Positions 35,834 through 46,471 of a stretch of DNA of 64,000 bases are shown here, piece after piece (within the stretch, counting starts at the first letter, position 1; each line of letters opens with the position of its first letter). Source of the stretch: Drosophila miranda (taxonomy: Eukaryota; Arthropoda; Insecta; Diptera; Drosophilidae); the NCBI RefSeq assembly GCF_003369915.1, contig NC_046677.1, forward strand, positions 19,300,913 through 19,364,912, written 5' to 3'. Both the position numbers and the translations under genes were made by a program. The notes beneath the pieces are model-generated. The model was not told the DNA's origin, did no database searches, and saw only the letters and a program-made list of their open reading frames with translations.

Positions 35834-38800
35834 ATGTTGCGCGAGACAGATGGAGGCATGTCTTATTTTCTTCTAATAGCCATACCGGTGCTAGCTTTTT
35901 GTTTACCAGTAATGGCAAGCGAATTCGAAGTTAAGTCTATGTCTAAATTCGACGTCAATGGCCAAAACTTTGGTATGTTCATATTTACTTTTTCTATGAT
36001 CTGTTTTCTTTAATTTAATATTGGATCGTTTATTAATACTCGCACTGTTTATTAATTAAACCTACGTGGAATTTCTTGTTTATTTTGATTCATGTACAGT
36101 GGGTAACTTTAATATTCGGCATTTTTTTTTTTCAACTTCAAACGCGAATAAAGTGCATTAAACTACAAAAAAATAAAAAAAATTTTAATGAGGGAATAAA
36201 GCTTGAAGTTTTACCTTTTCAGAGAGGTATATATAATAATGATTTTATTTTAAATGAAGATAGAAAATATAATTAAACAAAAAAAGCCTCAAAATATGCG
36301 TTACATTAATATTCGGCATTACCTTATACAACTAAAAAATAACTACTTAATCTACTTAAATAACTTAATTTAATATTTTCTGTGATAGCCATTATTATTT
36401 ATTAGGCGTTTTGGCATATTTTTTATTATATATTGTGCATATTCATGACCAATTTTGGCCCACTCTTCTTGAAGCCGTTTCTTCAGCTCGGGTATGGACG
36501 ATATTGGTGTCTTATGCACACGGCGGTCCAGCTCACTCCACAAATTTTCGATGGGGCTTAGATCAGGTGATTGGGGTGGCGTATCTATGACCTTTGGGCA
36601 GTTGTAAAGCAGCCAGGACCTTATCTTATGGGCCTTATGTTTCGGGTCATTGTCCTGATATAACTTGAATGTTTCGGAAATGCCCATTTTCTGCGCCGAC
36701 TGCTTTAAATTTTCTCTCAAAATTTTTAGATATTGTTCCTGGTTCATTATCCCTTCAATAAAAACCAGATTCCCTACTCCTTTTGTCGAAATGCAGCCCC
36801 AAATCATAACGCTCCCACCGCCGTGTTTCACTGTTGGTCTTAGGTGTTCCTTATGCAGCTCCGTATTGGGTTTTCGCCAAACCATGGTCTTGCCATCACT
36901 GCCAAAAATGTTAAACTTGCTCTCGTCTAAGAATATAACATCATTCCACCAGTTTTGGTCCTTTTTGGAGTACTCCAGGGCAAACGTTTTCCTTTTTTTC
37001 CGGTTGCGCTCACAGAGTAAAGGCTTTTTTCTTGCAACTCGGCCGTTGTACCCTTGTTTTTTAATGGTGCGTCGGATAGTTTGGGCTGAAACGGTCTTTC
37101 CGTGGTCGACAAATAATTCAGCTTTTAATTCCGGTGCACTTAGTCGTGGATTTTTCTTCACTTTCTTTATGATATCGGCTTCTTCGCGCTTAGTCAACTT
37201 GTTCGGTTGTCCGGTTTGCTTAATTGATGCGATTCTTCCTTCATTTTTGAACCTGCGGACGATGTCACCGATCGTATTCAGCTTCATTTTCAGAATTTGG
37301 GCAGTTTCTTTGTAGGTCTTGCCCTCTAAATGCAACTGGGGCACAAGTTTTCGCTGCTCCAAGGATGAATTAATCCCTTTACGGCCCATTTTAATTTTAG
37401 GTGGAACAATTCGATTTAGCGGTGTGCTTGCTGATCATGAATGTAAGTCAAGTGTTTGTTTTTCGGGGAAACCCATTTTTTGTGCCATTTGAGGCTATTT
37501 GGAGTTGCCACAGGGTTTTATAATGCGATTTCCCAAAAATGCCGAATATTAAAGTAACGCAAATTTTGAGCTTTTTTTTGTTTTATTATATTTTCTATCT
37601 TCATTTAAAATAAAATCATTATTATATATACCTCTCTGAAAAGGTAAAACTTCAAGCTTTATTCCCTCATTAAAATTTTTTTATTTTTTTGTAGTTTAAT
37701 GCATTTTATTCGCGTTTGAAGTTGAAAAAAAAAAATGCCGAATATTAAAGTTACCCACTGTATATATATATATATATATATGTACATATATTAGCACAGC
37801 AATACATTTTCAATTAACAGTTGACTGCAGTTTTAATAAAGTTTTCCATTTTTGTATTCAGAAAAATTTATAATTTTCTACAACATTAGGCAATTTTTTT
37901 TACGCGGGTCTAAGTTTTTCGGAACAAAAGGGTCGAACTGAAAATTAATTTTCTTAAAGACTAATTTGAGAGTAAACGGTTAACCGGCGGCCAGCTGATT
38001 CAATAATCAAAGAAATCCTGTCGTTTGCGCTGTACAGCAAATTTCTGCGCTTAACGTCGCGTTGGAGCGCTCAACAGCACATTTCTGCGCTTTACAGCAC
38101 CCTTTCTTTTCAGCCGACAAATTACCGGCCTAAAGAAAGCCGAATTGTTTTTTCGTTAACTTTTTCGGAACGACAACCAACCGGCACCTTAATTCGAAGT
38201 CGATATTCAAAGAGTATAGGGTTATATTAGATTTGTGGTGAAAGTAAATGTTTGTAACACCCAGAAGGAAGCGTTCCCGATCATCATCAGCATCAATTAC
38301 CGAGTCGATATAGACATGTCTGTCTGTCCGTCCCGATCAGTGCATAGATCTCAGAGACTGTAAAAGCTAGAGCAACCATATTTTTGTATTCAGAATCCTG
38401 TGATATCACTTTGTTACAATTCTATATCTTAGAGTTTTTAGCTCCTTTAATGAAGTTAAGTGATCCGTTACTTTTACTTAAAAATCGCCGCGTAGCCATG
38501 ATCCAGCCAGACCAGCAATGCATTTTTTAGTGCAACACACGTAATATGTTCTCACACAAATATACTGATTGCAGGCTATTTTAATTTTCAGCGCTTGAAA
38601 TGTTAGTTAGCTTTCTCCTGAAACCCGTAAATTGACAAAGAGACCAATGCATACAAGAATCAGAGATATACAAAAACAACAGAGATAAAACACTGAGATA
38701 AAGCTCAGTGGATTCTTAGATAGCCGACAGACCAAAATACACAAATAAAAATTATCCCACCCATACAATAATTTGAAAGAAACATTTCAGCTTGCAAAAA

Positions 38801-41800
38801 TCATCAAATCTGAACGAATAAAAAAATATTCATGAAATAAATTTCATTTGAAACAAAGCTTATTCATGGTTCTACGATATCTAGATTGACACAACAGGTG
38901 ATGCAAAACATGTACTGTTGTAGTAATGAATTGCATGAATTGTATGAATGTTTGTATGCTCTGACTACAATATACACATTATATCCATTGAGTTAGTCGT
39001 CCTCTTCTTAAAATATAAATACTAAATACTAGCCCACACCTTTTAGTAATGTTCTAAATTGATAACTTTTTTATACCCGATACTCAAAATGAGTATTGGG
39101 GTATATTAGATTTGTGGTAAAAGTGGATGTGTGTAACGTCCAGAAGGAATCGTTTCCGACCCCATAAAGTATATATATTCTTGATCAGCATCAATAGCCG
39201 AGTCGATTGAGCCATGTCTGTCTGTCCGTCTGTCCGTCCGTCCGTCCGTCCGTCTGTCCGTCCCCTTTAGCGCCTAGTGCTCAAAGACTATAAGAGCTAG
39301 AGCAACGATGTTTTGTGATATGTCACTGCTACAAAAATATTTCAAAACTTCGCCCCGCCCACTTCCGCCCCCACAAAGGACGAAAATCTGTGGCATCCAC
39401 AATTTTAAAGATATGAGAAAACCAAAAACGTAGAATAGTAGAGAATGACCATATCTTTAAGACTGCGGAATCTGAATTGGATCGTATCATTATTATAGCC
39501 AGCATCAAGAAAACAATTTCATTTTTTCTCGCCCTGTCTCTCTCTAACACACACGTAGCATAGGCGGCTTTGCTTAGAGTAAAACATTAGCGCCTAGATC
39601 TCAGAGACTACAAAAGCTAGAGCAACCAAATTTGGTATCCACACTCCTAATATATCGGACCGAGACGAGTTTGTTTCAAAATTTCGCCACACCCCCTTCC
39701 GCCCCCGCAAAGGACGAAAATCTGGGGATATTCAAAAATCTCAGAGACTATTAAGGCTAGAGTAACCAAATTTGGTATCCGCACTCCTGTTAGATCTTAC
39801 TATAAAACGTGTATCTCAAAATTTCGCCCCACCCCCTTCCGACCCCACAAAAGACGAAAATCTGTTGCATCCACAATATTGCAGATTTGAGAAATCTAAA
39901 AACGCAGAATCATAGATAATGACCATATCTATCAGATTGCTGAATCTGGATCAGATCAATTTTTATAGCCAAAAGGAACAAATCAATTTGCACTGGCTAC
40001 GCAGCGCCCGACGTCACGCTCAGACTGATTTTCTGTCTCTCTCGCACGCACTCTTTGTCGTGTCGTTTAATATTAGCGGCGTCTGCCGGAAGAGAGCCAT
40101 ACTGACTTAGTATCGGGTATAACCCTAGAGTTGCGGTGTCCGCAGCAACTCTCAACGTTCCCCCTCGTTTTATCTACCATTTTGAGACATTACCAACTTA
40201 CATATTGTTTACAAACATTATGTGATTAATAAATCATTATTCAATTCTAATTTTTAGGTAGCCGGCAATCGTTAATTTCCCTAGAAGCGAGATCATTGTA
40301 TTCATGGAATACCTCACGACATTGTGTTCTCACACGGTAAGTCCACGGTACACACAGTACTACATGCGAACACTACACGGTAAGGGATTAAGCGTTTGCT
40401 CTCCAAAAGGAATACAACGAAAATGTGCGTATGAGCATGTCGCAAAAGATATTTACAACTCACATGGAGCCACTACTACTTCATCTCGGTGTGAATTATA
40501 ATGCAGACCCTTTCTAACAATTCAACAAAATGCTTAATTCTTATTTCTTATTTGTAATGTACTTGGGGCAAGCATTTTCTCGCTTCGCTCGTTCACCAAC
40601 CCCGTCTCACTTGCTTAAGCAGCAAATAAAAATAGCCTCGCTGCACTATTTGGCGGTCAGTAATGGGCAGACAATTAATTTTTTCCCACATATTAATCAA
40701 TTATCGGAACCAAAAACAAAATATCGAGACCACTAGGACGATGGCGAACCAAAACTTTTTTATATAATAGAGAGATTTATAATATTTATAATTTATTCAT
40801 AATAATACCTTTATCCATTTTATATTATAGATTAATTAATTTGTCTGTTAATGACTTTGACAAAATACGCCAAAATGCAGGAGGCCTTATCATTATGTTG
40901 CCGTCGGATATTATGAAATTGGACGTTGAAGCTAAGGAACATATAGCCGTCTTAGAGCAGGCGATGCTCACGCATTCTGGGGCAGTGCCAATTTATTTCG
41001 CCCCCTATAATATAAATTTGGAAAAAATAATTGACGAGATCACTTATACAACCATAAAAGCTTCTAGTCAAAATCAAACATCGGTTGCCCAATTGATTAT
41101 GTCAGTTTCAGCCAATGGATATCATGCAACTGTAGGTGGTACTAACAAAGTCGCAAACAAAAACAGCAAGATACCTATCATCTACGGCGAGCTGTTATCG
41201 AATCAATTGCATTTAAAGGCCAATGACAACGCTGTCGATGCACACAAGTTACCAGTAATATTGATAACGGCAACTCTCAAAACATTTGGTGTGTTTAATG
41301 TAAGTATTATGTTATTTTTTATGGTGTCACCTCAGCATATTAGCCATTACCTTCTGAAGGAATACAGCTATTGTCCCAAAACAAAATGGGCTTGAAATGA
41401 CAAAATAATCTGCAAGAAGCCAACGTAGTTTATATTTTATTTATATTATTAGTCCGCGTTCCTTCACATACAATATATTATTCTATTCGACTTTGATCTT
41501 TCATTTCGTTAGCTAATTTGAATGGCTTGTTTTATTTTCAGGACTATCCCGTGAATGCTGATGTAACAGTCTTACTGGCACTCATAGAAATGTTTAGTAA
41601 GCTGCATTCTACGACAAATATGGCTCCAAACTACCGTCTCATTTTTTTGATTTCGGATACCGGTCTACTTCTTAACTTTCAAGGCTCGAAGAAATGGCTG
41701 GAAATAGACGATAATTCCGCTCTACAGGTAATAAACTTATTACAACAAAAAATTATAAGGAATGGGAGGGAGGCAATCACCGGCCAAAGTAATAGATAAA

Positions 41801-43149
41801 ATAGTCTGTACTTTAACTTATACAGAACTAACTAAGTGGGCAGGCACACCTATACTCGTCATTAACGACGCTGTAGGAAAGCGACAGATAAACTAGAGAG
41901 AGGAAAGGAAATGAGAGAAGGGGAAATGTCAAAGTTGTGTGTGCAACTCAGTGCAATGACAGTGTACGAAAATGAGTTAATATACAACTTGCGTACAAAA
42001 TTAATATATATTTTGTGTATTTGTATGTACTACAATGCCCGGAAGCAACCATGAAAATATTAAATTTGATAAAACCAAAGACTGTAAAACAACAAGATAT
42101 TGCAGCGGAAACAAATCGATCAGGATACGGGTGCACAGTAAACGGGACCTTTAATAATCCTCACCTATGCTTCTACATACATACTGGTGCATACTACGAC
42201 TGCTATACTATATACGTACACTGTTCAAAATAAAATATAACTACATATATAATTTCCTCAGTAACATTTTTTTAAATTGATTTTTTTATACAGAATGTTG
42301 AATTTGTGCTTTGCTTGGATACCATCATAGAAAGTTTATCCTCCAATCCAGATATGGATATGTACATGCATGTTTCTAAGCCACCCAAAGAAAAAACGTC
42401 AATAAGCCACTTTTTCAAGCTACTTAAATCTACTGCAGAAAAATATAACATAACCGTAGAAGGTGTCCACAAGAAGATAAACTTAGCTGATTCAAAACTT
42501 GCATGGGAGCATGAGCGATTCAGCATCAAACGATATCCTTCTTTTACCCTATCTTCACTGAAAAGTCATAGAAGCCCATCGCGAACAACAATATTCAAGG
42601 ATGATGAAACACGTATTTTGACACATACACTTATCGCCTCAAGAATAGTAGCGGAAGCCCTGGCTAGTTTCATGTACAAAATGGAACCAACGACAAGTAT
42701 TTTTGACGGTCAATTTGTAAGTAATGCCGTTTATGAGTATCTTAATATTTTTTTAACACATAATTATCTTTTTGTGCTTAAATTTGCAGGCCATAAAAGA
42801 AGAAAATGTCTTGCCATACTTTGGAATAAAATCAGTTTTGCATAACAATGATCTTAAAGATGCTTTTGAAAAGTACCTTAACAATGTTAAAATCATATAT
42901 GATAAAGCTGATAGTCGAGATCCTGATTTTATGTTCTACAACGAAAACGATGTGAAACTGAATGTTTACAGAGTTAAACCAGCTATTTTTGATATTTTCC
43001 TCACTATTTTAATAGGCTTTTATTTGTTAACTGTATTCTTTGGCATTCAATATTTTCCCCTCTTTTACGATAAAGTTTCAAGACTTACAAGAGACGATAC
43101 CTCGGTACAAACTAATGGACACTACCCCGAACGACTAAAGTTCAAATGA
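35834..43149 (+). CDS. Ncln: Nicalin (BOS complex subunit of the ER translocon)
   Basis: Six exons: 35834-35972, 40258-40336, 40831-41299, 41542-41727, 42294-42716 and 42790-43149. Phases agree, giving 551 residues, close to human nicalin (563). The N-terminus has a signal-peptide-like hydrophobic stretch (SYFLLIAIPVLAFCLPVMA). Conserved blocks follow: AGGLIIMLPSDIM, FVLCLDTIIES, INLADSKLAWEHERFSIKR and NVYRVKPAIFDIF. One membrane segment lies near the C-terminus (IFLTILIGFYLLTVFFGIQY). The lumenal domain has the M28 aminopeptidase fold but appears to lack metal ligands here; the region matching AHYDAFG of vertebrates reads TATLKTFG. Nicalin works with NOMO and TMEM147 in the multipass translocon and was first described as a modulator of Nodal signalling. 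The 4.3-kb first intron is filled with transposons. AATAAA is near 43176. Confidence 0.92.
36097..37760 (-). mobile_element. Tc1-family transposon, apparently complete, IR/DR type
   Basis: This 1664-bp element has long terminal inverted repeats of about 220 bp (36097-36325 and 37540-37760). The ends are CAGTGGGTAAC and GTTACCCACTG, flanked by TA on both sides (36095-36096, 37761-37762). Inside each repeat a second copy of the end motif (TTAATATTCGGCATT) lies at the inner edge. This is the direct-repeat-within-inverted-repeat arrangement of elements such as Minos, S and Paris. It encodes an uninterrupted transposase and sits in the first intron of nicalin, antisense to it. Confidence 0.95.
36370..37389 (-). 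CDS. Tc1-like transposase (DD34E)
   Basis: 339 residues with no stop or frameshift, the usual length for Tc1-family transposases. The N-terminal part has paired helix-turn-helix DNA-binding regions (LHLEGKTYKETAQILK..., then RLSAPELKAEL) linked by a GRPR-like GQPNKLT. The catalytic triad is visible: D in VIFLDESKF, D in LYQDNDPKHKA, and E in SPDLSPIENLW, with 34 residues between the last two. It catalyses cut-and-paste transposition into TA sites. Complete length, intact triad and matching terminal repeats suggest recent activity, but function is untested. Confidence 0.93.
   Translation of the reverse strand: MGRKGINSSLEQRKLVPQLHLEGKTYKETAQILKMKLNTIGDIVRRFKNEGRIASIKQTGQPNKLTKREEADIIKKVKKNPRLSAPELKAELFVDHGKTVSAQTIRRTIKKQGYNGRVARKKPLLCERNRKKRKTFALEYSKKDQNWWNDVIFLDESKFNIFGSDGKTMVWRKPNTELHKEHLRPTVKHGGGSVMIWGCISTKGVGNLVFIEGIMNQEQYLKILRENLKQSAQKMGISETFKLYQDNDPKHKAHKIRSWLLYNCPKVIDTPPQSPDLSPIENLWSELDRRVHKTPISSIPELKKRLQEEWAKIGHEYAQYIIKNMPKRLINNNGYHRKY
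38000..38110 (+). repeat. Short imperfect direct repeat in nicalin intron 1
   Basis: A motif reading ACAGCAMATTTCTGCGCTT occurs twice about 55 bp apart (near 38034 and 38085), with GCGCT words between. It is probably part of a decayed element. Confidence 0.5.
38205..38450 (+). mobile_element. DINE-1-type fragment
   Basis: This contains TTATATTAGATTTGTGGTG, CACCCAGAAGGAAGCGTT, CATCAGCATCAATTACCGAG, the TGTCTGTCTGTCCGTCC run and GATCTCAGAGACTGTAAAAG, in the same order as the complete copy at 39070-40165. Confidence 0.75.
39070..40165 (+). mobile_element. Full-length DINE-1/Helentron-type element
   Basis: It starts with a hairpin, TACCCGATACTC-AAAAT-GAGTATTGGGGTA. It continues through the GTCCAGAAGGAATCG, GATCAGCATCAATAGCCGAG and TGTCTGTCCG blocks, including a (GTCC)n microsatellite at 39213-39262. 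Three internal blocks of TCAGAGACTA...GCTAGAGCAACC and CCCACCCCCTTCCG follow. It closes with TATCGGGTATAACC and a 3' hairpin at 40128-40151 (GAGTTGCGG-TGT-CCGCAGCAACTC), typical of this non-autonomous rolling-circle-related class. Its end lies about 90 bp before nicalin exon 2. Confidence 0.85.
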
Positions 43150-43719
43150 AGTTTCGTTAAAACTTTTTCATTATCAATAAATTTTTTGCTATATCATTAA
43201 GTTAAAAGAGAAAGTTAAATAAATTTAGTGCAATTTGATACCAAAGATGTTTTTTGAAATTTTCTTGTTTAAATCTCTTTGCATTTCTGTATTCCTTACT
43301 CTAGATGTTAATCCACCGCTCCAAGAAAAGACAGGAATATAGAATTAGATAACATAAATTCTACGCTAAAATATAGTTAGGTGGAAAAGGGATAAACGAA
43401 GTGCAAGAAGGCGCCAGTTACTTTTGAGTTTTCAGCCAAAACGTCCCATTTCGTTGTTAGGTGCTCCCAATTTCGCAACTTTTTGTCATCGATATTGTTC
43501 AGGGTAACAGCTGTAACAGAACAGCAGTGCTCTTAGCACCCCAGTTTAACAGCATGTTATCGCTCTCGAGAACCGCTCTCAGTTAAGAGCCAGTTATAGC
43601 GCTCTGAGCGCGGGCTCGCGCTTGTTCCCAAGATCCATACGGCTCTCGGCCAGACATAGCTTGTAAGCTAAAAGGACTGTAAAAAGATATTTCAATTAAA
43701 TTGAATCTCTTTAATGAAT
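43150..43719. other. Intergenic stretch between nicalin and the palindrome
   Basis: This holds the nicalin 3' UTR and a copy of the short dispersed repeat (43400-43495). 43500-43660 is rich in GCTCTNAG-type words with GC-rich character and could be long-terminal-repeat sequence of the BEL/Pao remnant in the palindrome. No gene is seen. Confidence 0.45.
43400..43495 (+). repeat. Short dispersed repeat copy
   Basis: GAAGGCGCCAGTTAC, GTTTTCAGCCAAAACGTCCC and TTAGGTGCTC align with 16565-16670 and 60603-60700. Confidence 0.45.
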
Positions 43720-45078
43720 ATCATGTACCTTAAAGGGTCAAATACTTCAAATGTCGTATGTAATCTTACACGTCCAAAATAAGGACGTCTCCATCCACTA
43801 TGAGAATGGAAGTCGAGTGATTAGTATGATACACCTTCCGGAGAAGGTGTACAATAGCAACGCTGCGGATGAGCTGAGCACCAACCAAGCCTTACTGAAC
43901 TCCCGGCCAATCGCATCGCTGGGTAACAATCCCTGCGATGAAAAGCGCTAACGCCAGGGATCCTGCTAATCGTTCAGTTGCTTCATTCGCTTCCGTCCGA
44001 ATCCGAGAAAGATAACAGACGCAGCAGTGGCAGCTTCGAGTATTTAAAGCGGTCGCGAATACTGTCAGATGCCAACGGTACAGACCTACACAATCGGTTT
44101 TCTTTCAGATGCTTAATGATTTGCCCAACCGTAGTCATATCCCCCTGTGGGTCCAGAAGGATTCTGTGATAAGGCATCGGTAGCACGGCATCGCCAGGGT
44201 TTTTGCTTGCCCACAGACGTCTCGACAAGGGATTCCCACGAGTGCGTATGTCCTTGGGCGACTCGGGCCTATCCGATTAGCACAGAACGAATTTTTGTTT
44301 AGTTTCGAGTTTCTGTTTGGTTTCAGGTAACTACACTATCCTTTCTTATAAAATTAATCAAATTTAAGCAATCTTTTTTATATTTTCCAGAACTATTACG
44401 GGTCAAAAATGTATGGCCCTTGTGGATCGTGCTGTCCCATGTGCTGTGGAGGCTTCTGTGTGGGTATTACTGAGCAATGACGACAGGGGCTAAGCCTTCC
44501 ATTACAAATCCTGTGACTCCTGCACAAAGCTTGAAGCTATCGTGTAGTCTTTACAAATAAAACATTTACAAATGAAATATTTACAAACAAAACATTTACA
44601 AACAAAAACTTTCCACAAATCTTATTTATTGATGGCCTGGCTCAAGTGGATTGTGCCAATATGTACTTGTAGGGTTACATTTGCTCAGAAATGATAGCAT
44701 ATATTAGGCTGAACCGAGGTAGGGGGAATATCCTTGATCCTTAACAAGGACTCCATCAAATCAGGGTATTTTTCTGATCGCATGGCATGACCTGATCGCC
44801 TCACAAATAACGGAGTAAACGAAATATTTTTAATCCTTGATATCCTTGGTCCTTGAAAAGGACTTCATAAAATCAGGGACATTTTTCCGATCACAGGAAG
44901 CCGTCGCACGTCCCGATCGGCCCACAAATAACGGAGAAAACAAAACTTGTTTGTAATTTGTTATTTTTGAAAAAGTAGTTCACGAAATCCGCAATAGGGG
45001 CGCCACCGTACAAAAAAAAAGAACTCGCGTCAAATGGCCAAAAACTGGATGGGACACCAGGCCAACAGAAATCAGCAG
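43720..45078 (+). repeat. Left arm of large inverted repeat
   Basis: About 1.36 kb that recurs in reverse complement at 45145-46471. The outer part (43800-44060) is decayed BEL/Pao integrase on the plus strand: ELSTNQALLNSRPIASLGN, then after a frameshift ALTPGILLIVQ and EYLKRS. The inner part has a small Cys-rich gene (44409-44480) and paired words around CTTGAAAAGGACTTC and TGGGACACCAGGC. The arms differ by scattered substitutions and a few indels, for example a 15-bp gap in the integrase segment and an extra insertion near 43795. Confidence 0.93.
44409..44480 (+). CDS. Tiny Cys/Gly-rich protein, left copy
   Basis: A 23-residue frame, MYGPCGSCCPMCCGGFC then VGITEQ. A plausible 64-bp intron (44327-44390, GTAACT...TTCCAG) lies just upstream, and AATAAA lies at 44556-44561. 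The CGP/CCG composition recalls the small male-germline Mst(3)CGP proteins of Drosophila, which are built from Cys-Gly-Pro triplets, but it is much shorter. An identical protein is encoded in the other arm. The composition, intron and polyadenylation signal together favour a real gene. The family assignment is tentative. Confidence 0.4.
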   Translation: MYGPCGSCCPMCCGGFCVGITEQ

Positions 45079-45144
45079 AAGGTCGCTGATTTTGTTGGTC
45101 CCCCAAAAGTATGCACCATTTTTTGCACTCTCTACAGTTGCTTG

Positions 45145-46471
45145 CTGCTGATTTCTGTTTGCCTGGTGTCCCATCCAGTTTTTGGCCATTTGACGCGAGT
45201 TTTTTTTTTTTTGTCCGGTGGCGCCCCTATTGCGGATTTCGTGAACTACTTTTTCAAAAAAATAACAAATTACAAACAAGTTTTGTTTTCTCCGTTATTT
45301 GTGGGCCGATTGGGACGTGCGACGGCTTCCTGTGTTCGGAAAAATGTCCCTGATTTTATGAAGTCCTTTTCAAGGACCAAGGATGTCAAGGATCAAATAT
45401 ATTTAATTTTCTCCGTTATTTGTGAGCGGATCAGGACATGCCATGGCTTCCTGTGATCAGAAAAATATCCTGATTTGATGGAGTCCTTGTTAAGGATCAA
45501 GGGTTTTCTCCCAGTCTAAGCCAATTTAGCCCTAAAAATACACATTGGCACGATCCAGATGACACAGCCCACCAATTAATAAGATTTGTGAAAGGGTTTT
45601 ATTTGTAAATGTTTTGTTTTGTAAATATTTCATTTGTAAATGTTTTATTTGTAAAGACTACACGATAGCTTCAAGCTTTGTGCAGGAGTCACAGGATTTG
45701 TAATGGAAGGCTTAGCCCCTGTCGTCATTGCTCAGTAATACCCACACAGAAGCCTCCACAGCACATGGGACAGCACGATCCACAAGGGCCATACATTTTT
45801 GACCTGTAATAGTTCTGGAAAATATAAAAAAGATTGCTTAAATTTGATTAATTTTATAAGAAAGGATAGTGTAGTTACCTGAAACCAAACAGAAACTCGA
45901 AACTAAACAAAAATTCGTTCTGTGCTAATCGGATAGGCCCGAGTCGCCCAAGGACATACGCACTCGTGGGAATCCCTTGTCGAGACGTCTGTGGGCAAGC
46001 AAAAAGCCTGGCGATGCCGTGCTACCGATGCCTTATCACAGAATCCTTCTGGACCCACAGGGGGATATGACTACGGTTGGGCAAATCATTAAGCATCTGA
46101 AAGAAAACCGATTGTGTAGGTCTGTACCGTTGGCATCTGACAGTATTCGCGACCGCTTTAAATACTCGAAGCTGCCACTGCTGCGTCTGTTATCTTTCTC
46201 GGATTCGGACGGAAGCGAATGAAGCAACTGAACGATTAGCAGGATCCCTGGCGTTAGCGCTTTTCATCGCAGGGATTGTTCCCCAGCGATGCGATTGGCT
46301 GGGAGTTCAGTAAGGCCTCTACCTCCACCAGGTTGGTGCTCAGCTCGGCCGCAGCGTTGTCGTTGTACACCTTCTCCGGAAGGCTAGAAGGTGTATCGTA
46401 CGTCCTTGTTTTGGACGTGTAAGATAACCTACGGCACTTGAAGTATTTGACCATTTAAGGGACATGATGGA
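45145..46471 (-). repeat. Right arm of large inverted repeat
   Basis: The reverse complement of this arm follows 43720-45078 from end to end. The 66-bp unpaired centre is 45079-45144. The outer part, read on the minus strand, contains the longer integrase version ELSTNLVEVEALLNSQPI then ASLGN. The inner part carries the second Cys-rich gene. Confidence 0.93.
45725..45796 (-). CDS. Tiny Cys/Gly-rich protein, right copy
   Basis: It encodes the same 23 residues as 44409-44480, on the opposite strand, so the two genes face each other across the loop. One base differs just upstream of the ATG (ATTACAGG against ATTACGGG in the left copy). Upstream splice signals and downstream sequence are also conserved. 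A transcript of either gene that fails to terminate would run into the opposite arm and fold back. Confidence 0.4.
   Translation of the reverse strand: MYGPCGSCCPMCCGGFCVGITEQ

Noticed and set aside
36665-37315. 216-codon open frame on the plus strand
   Set aside because: It is the antisense shadow of the Tc1 transposase; no family resemblance.
43983-44228. 81-codon open frame on the minus strand, mirrored at 45977-46222, beginning MSRRLWASK
   Set aside because: It is open in both arms, but the arms are too similar for that to indicate constraint. It lies antisense to decayed integrase sequence and matches no family I know.
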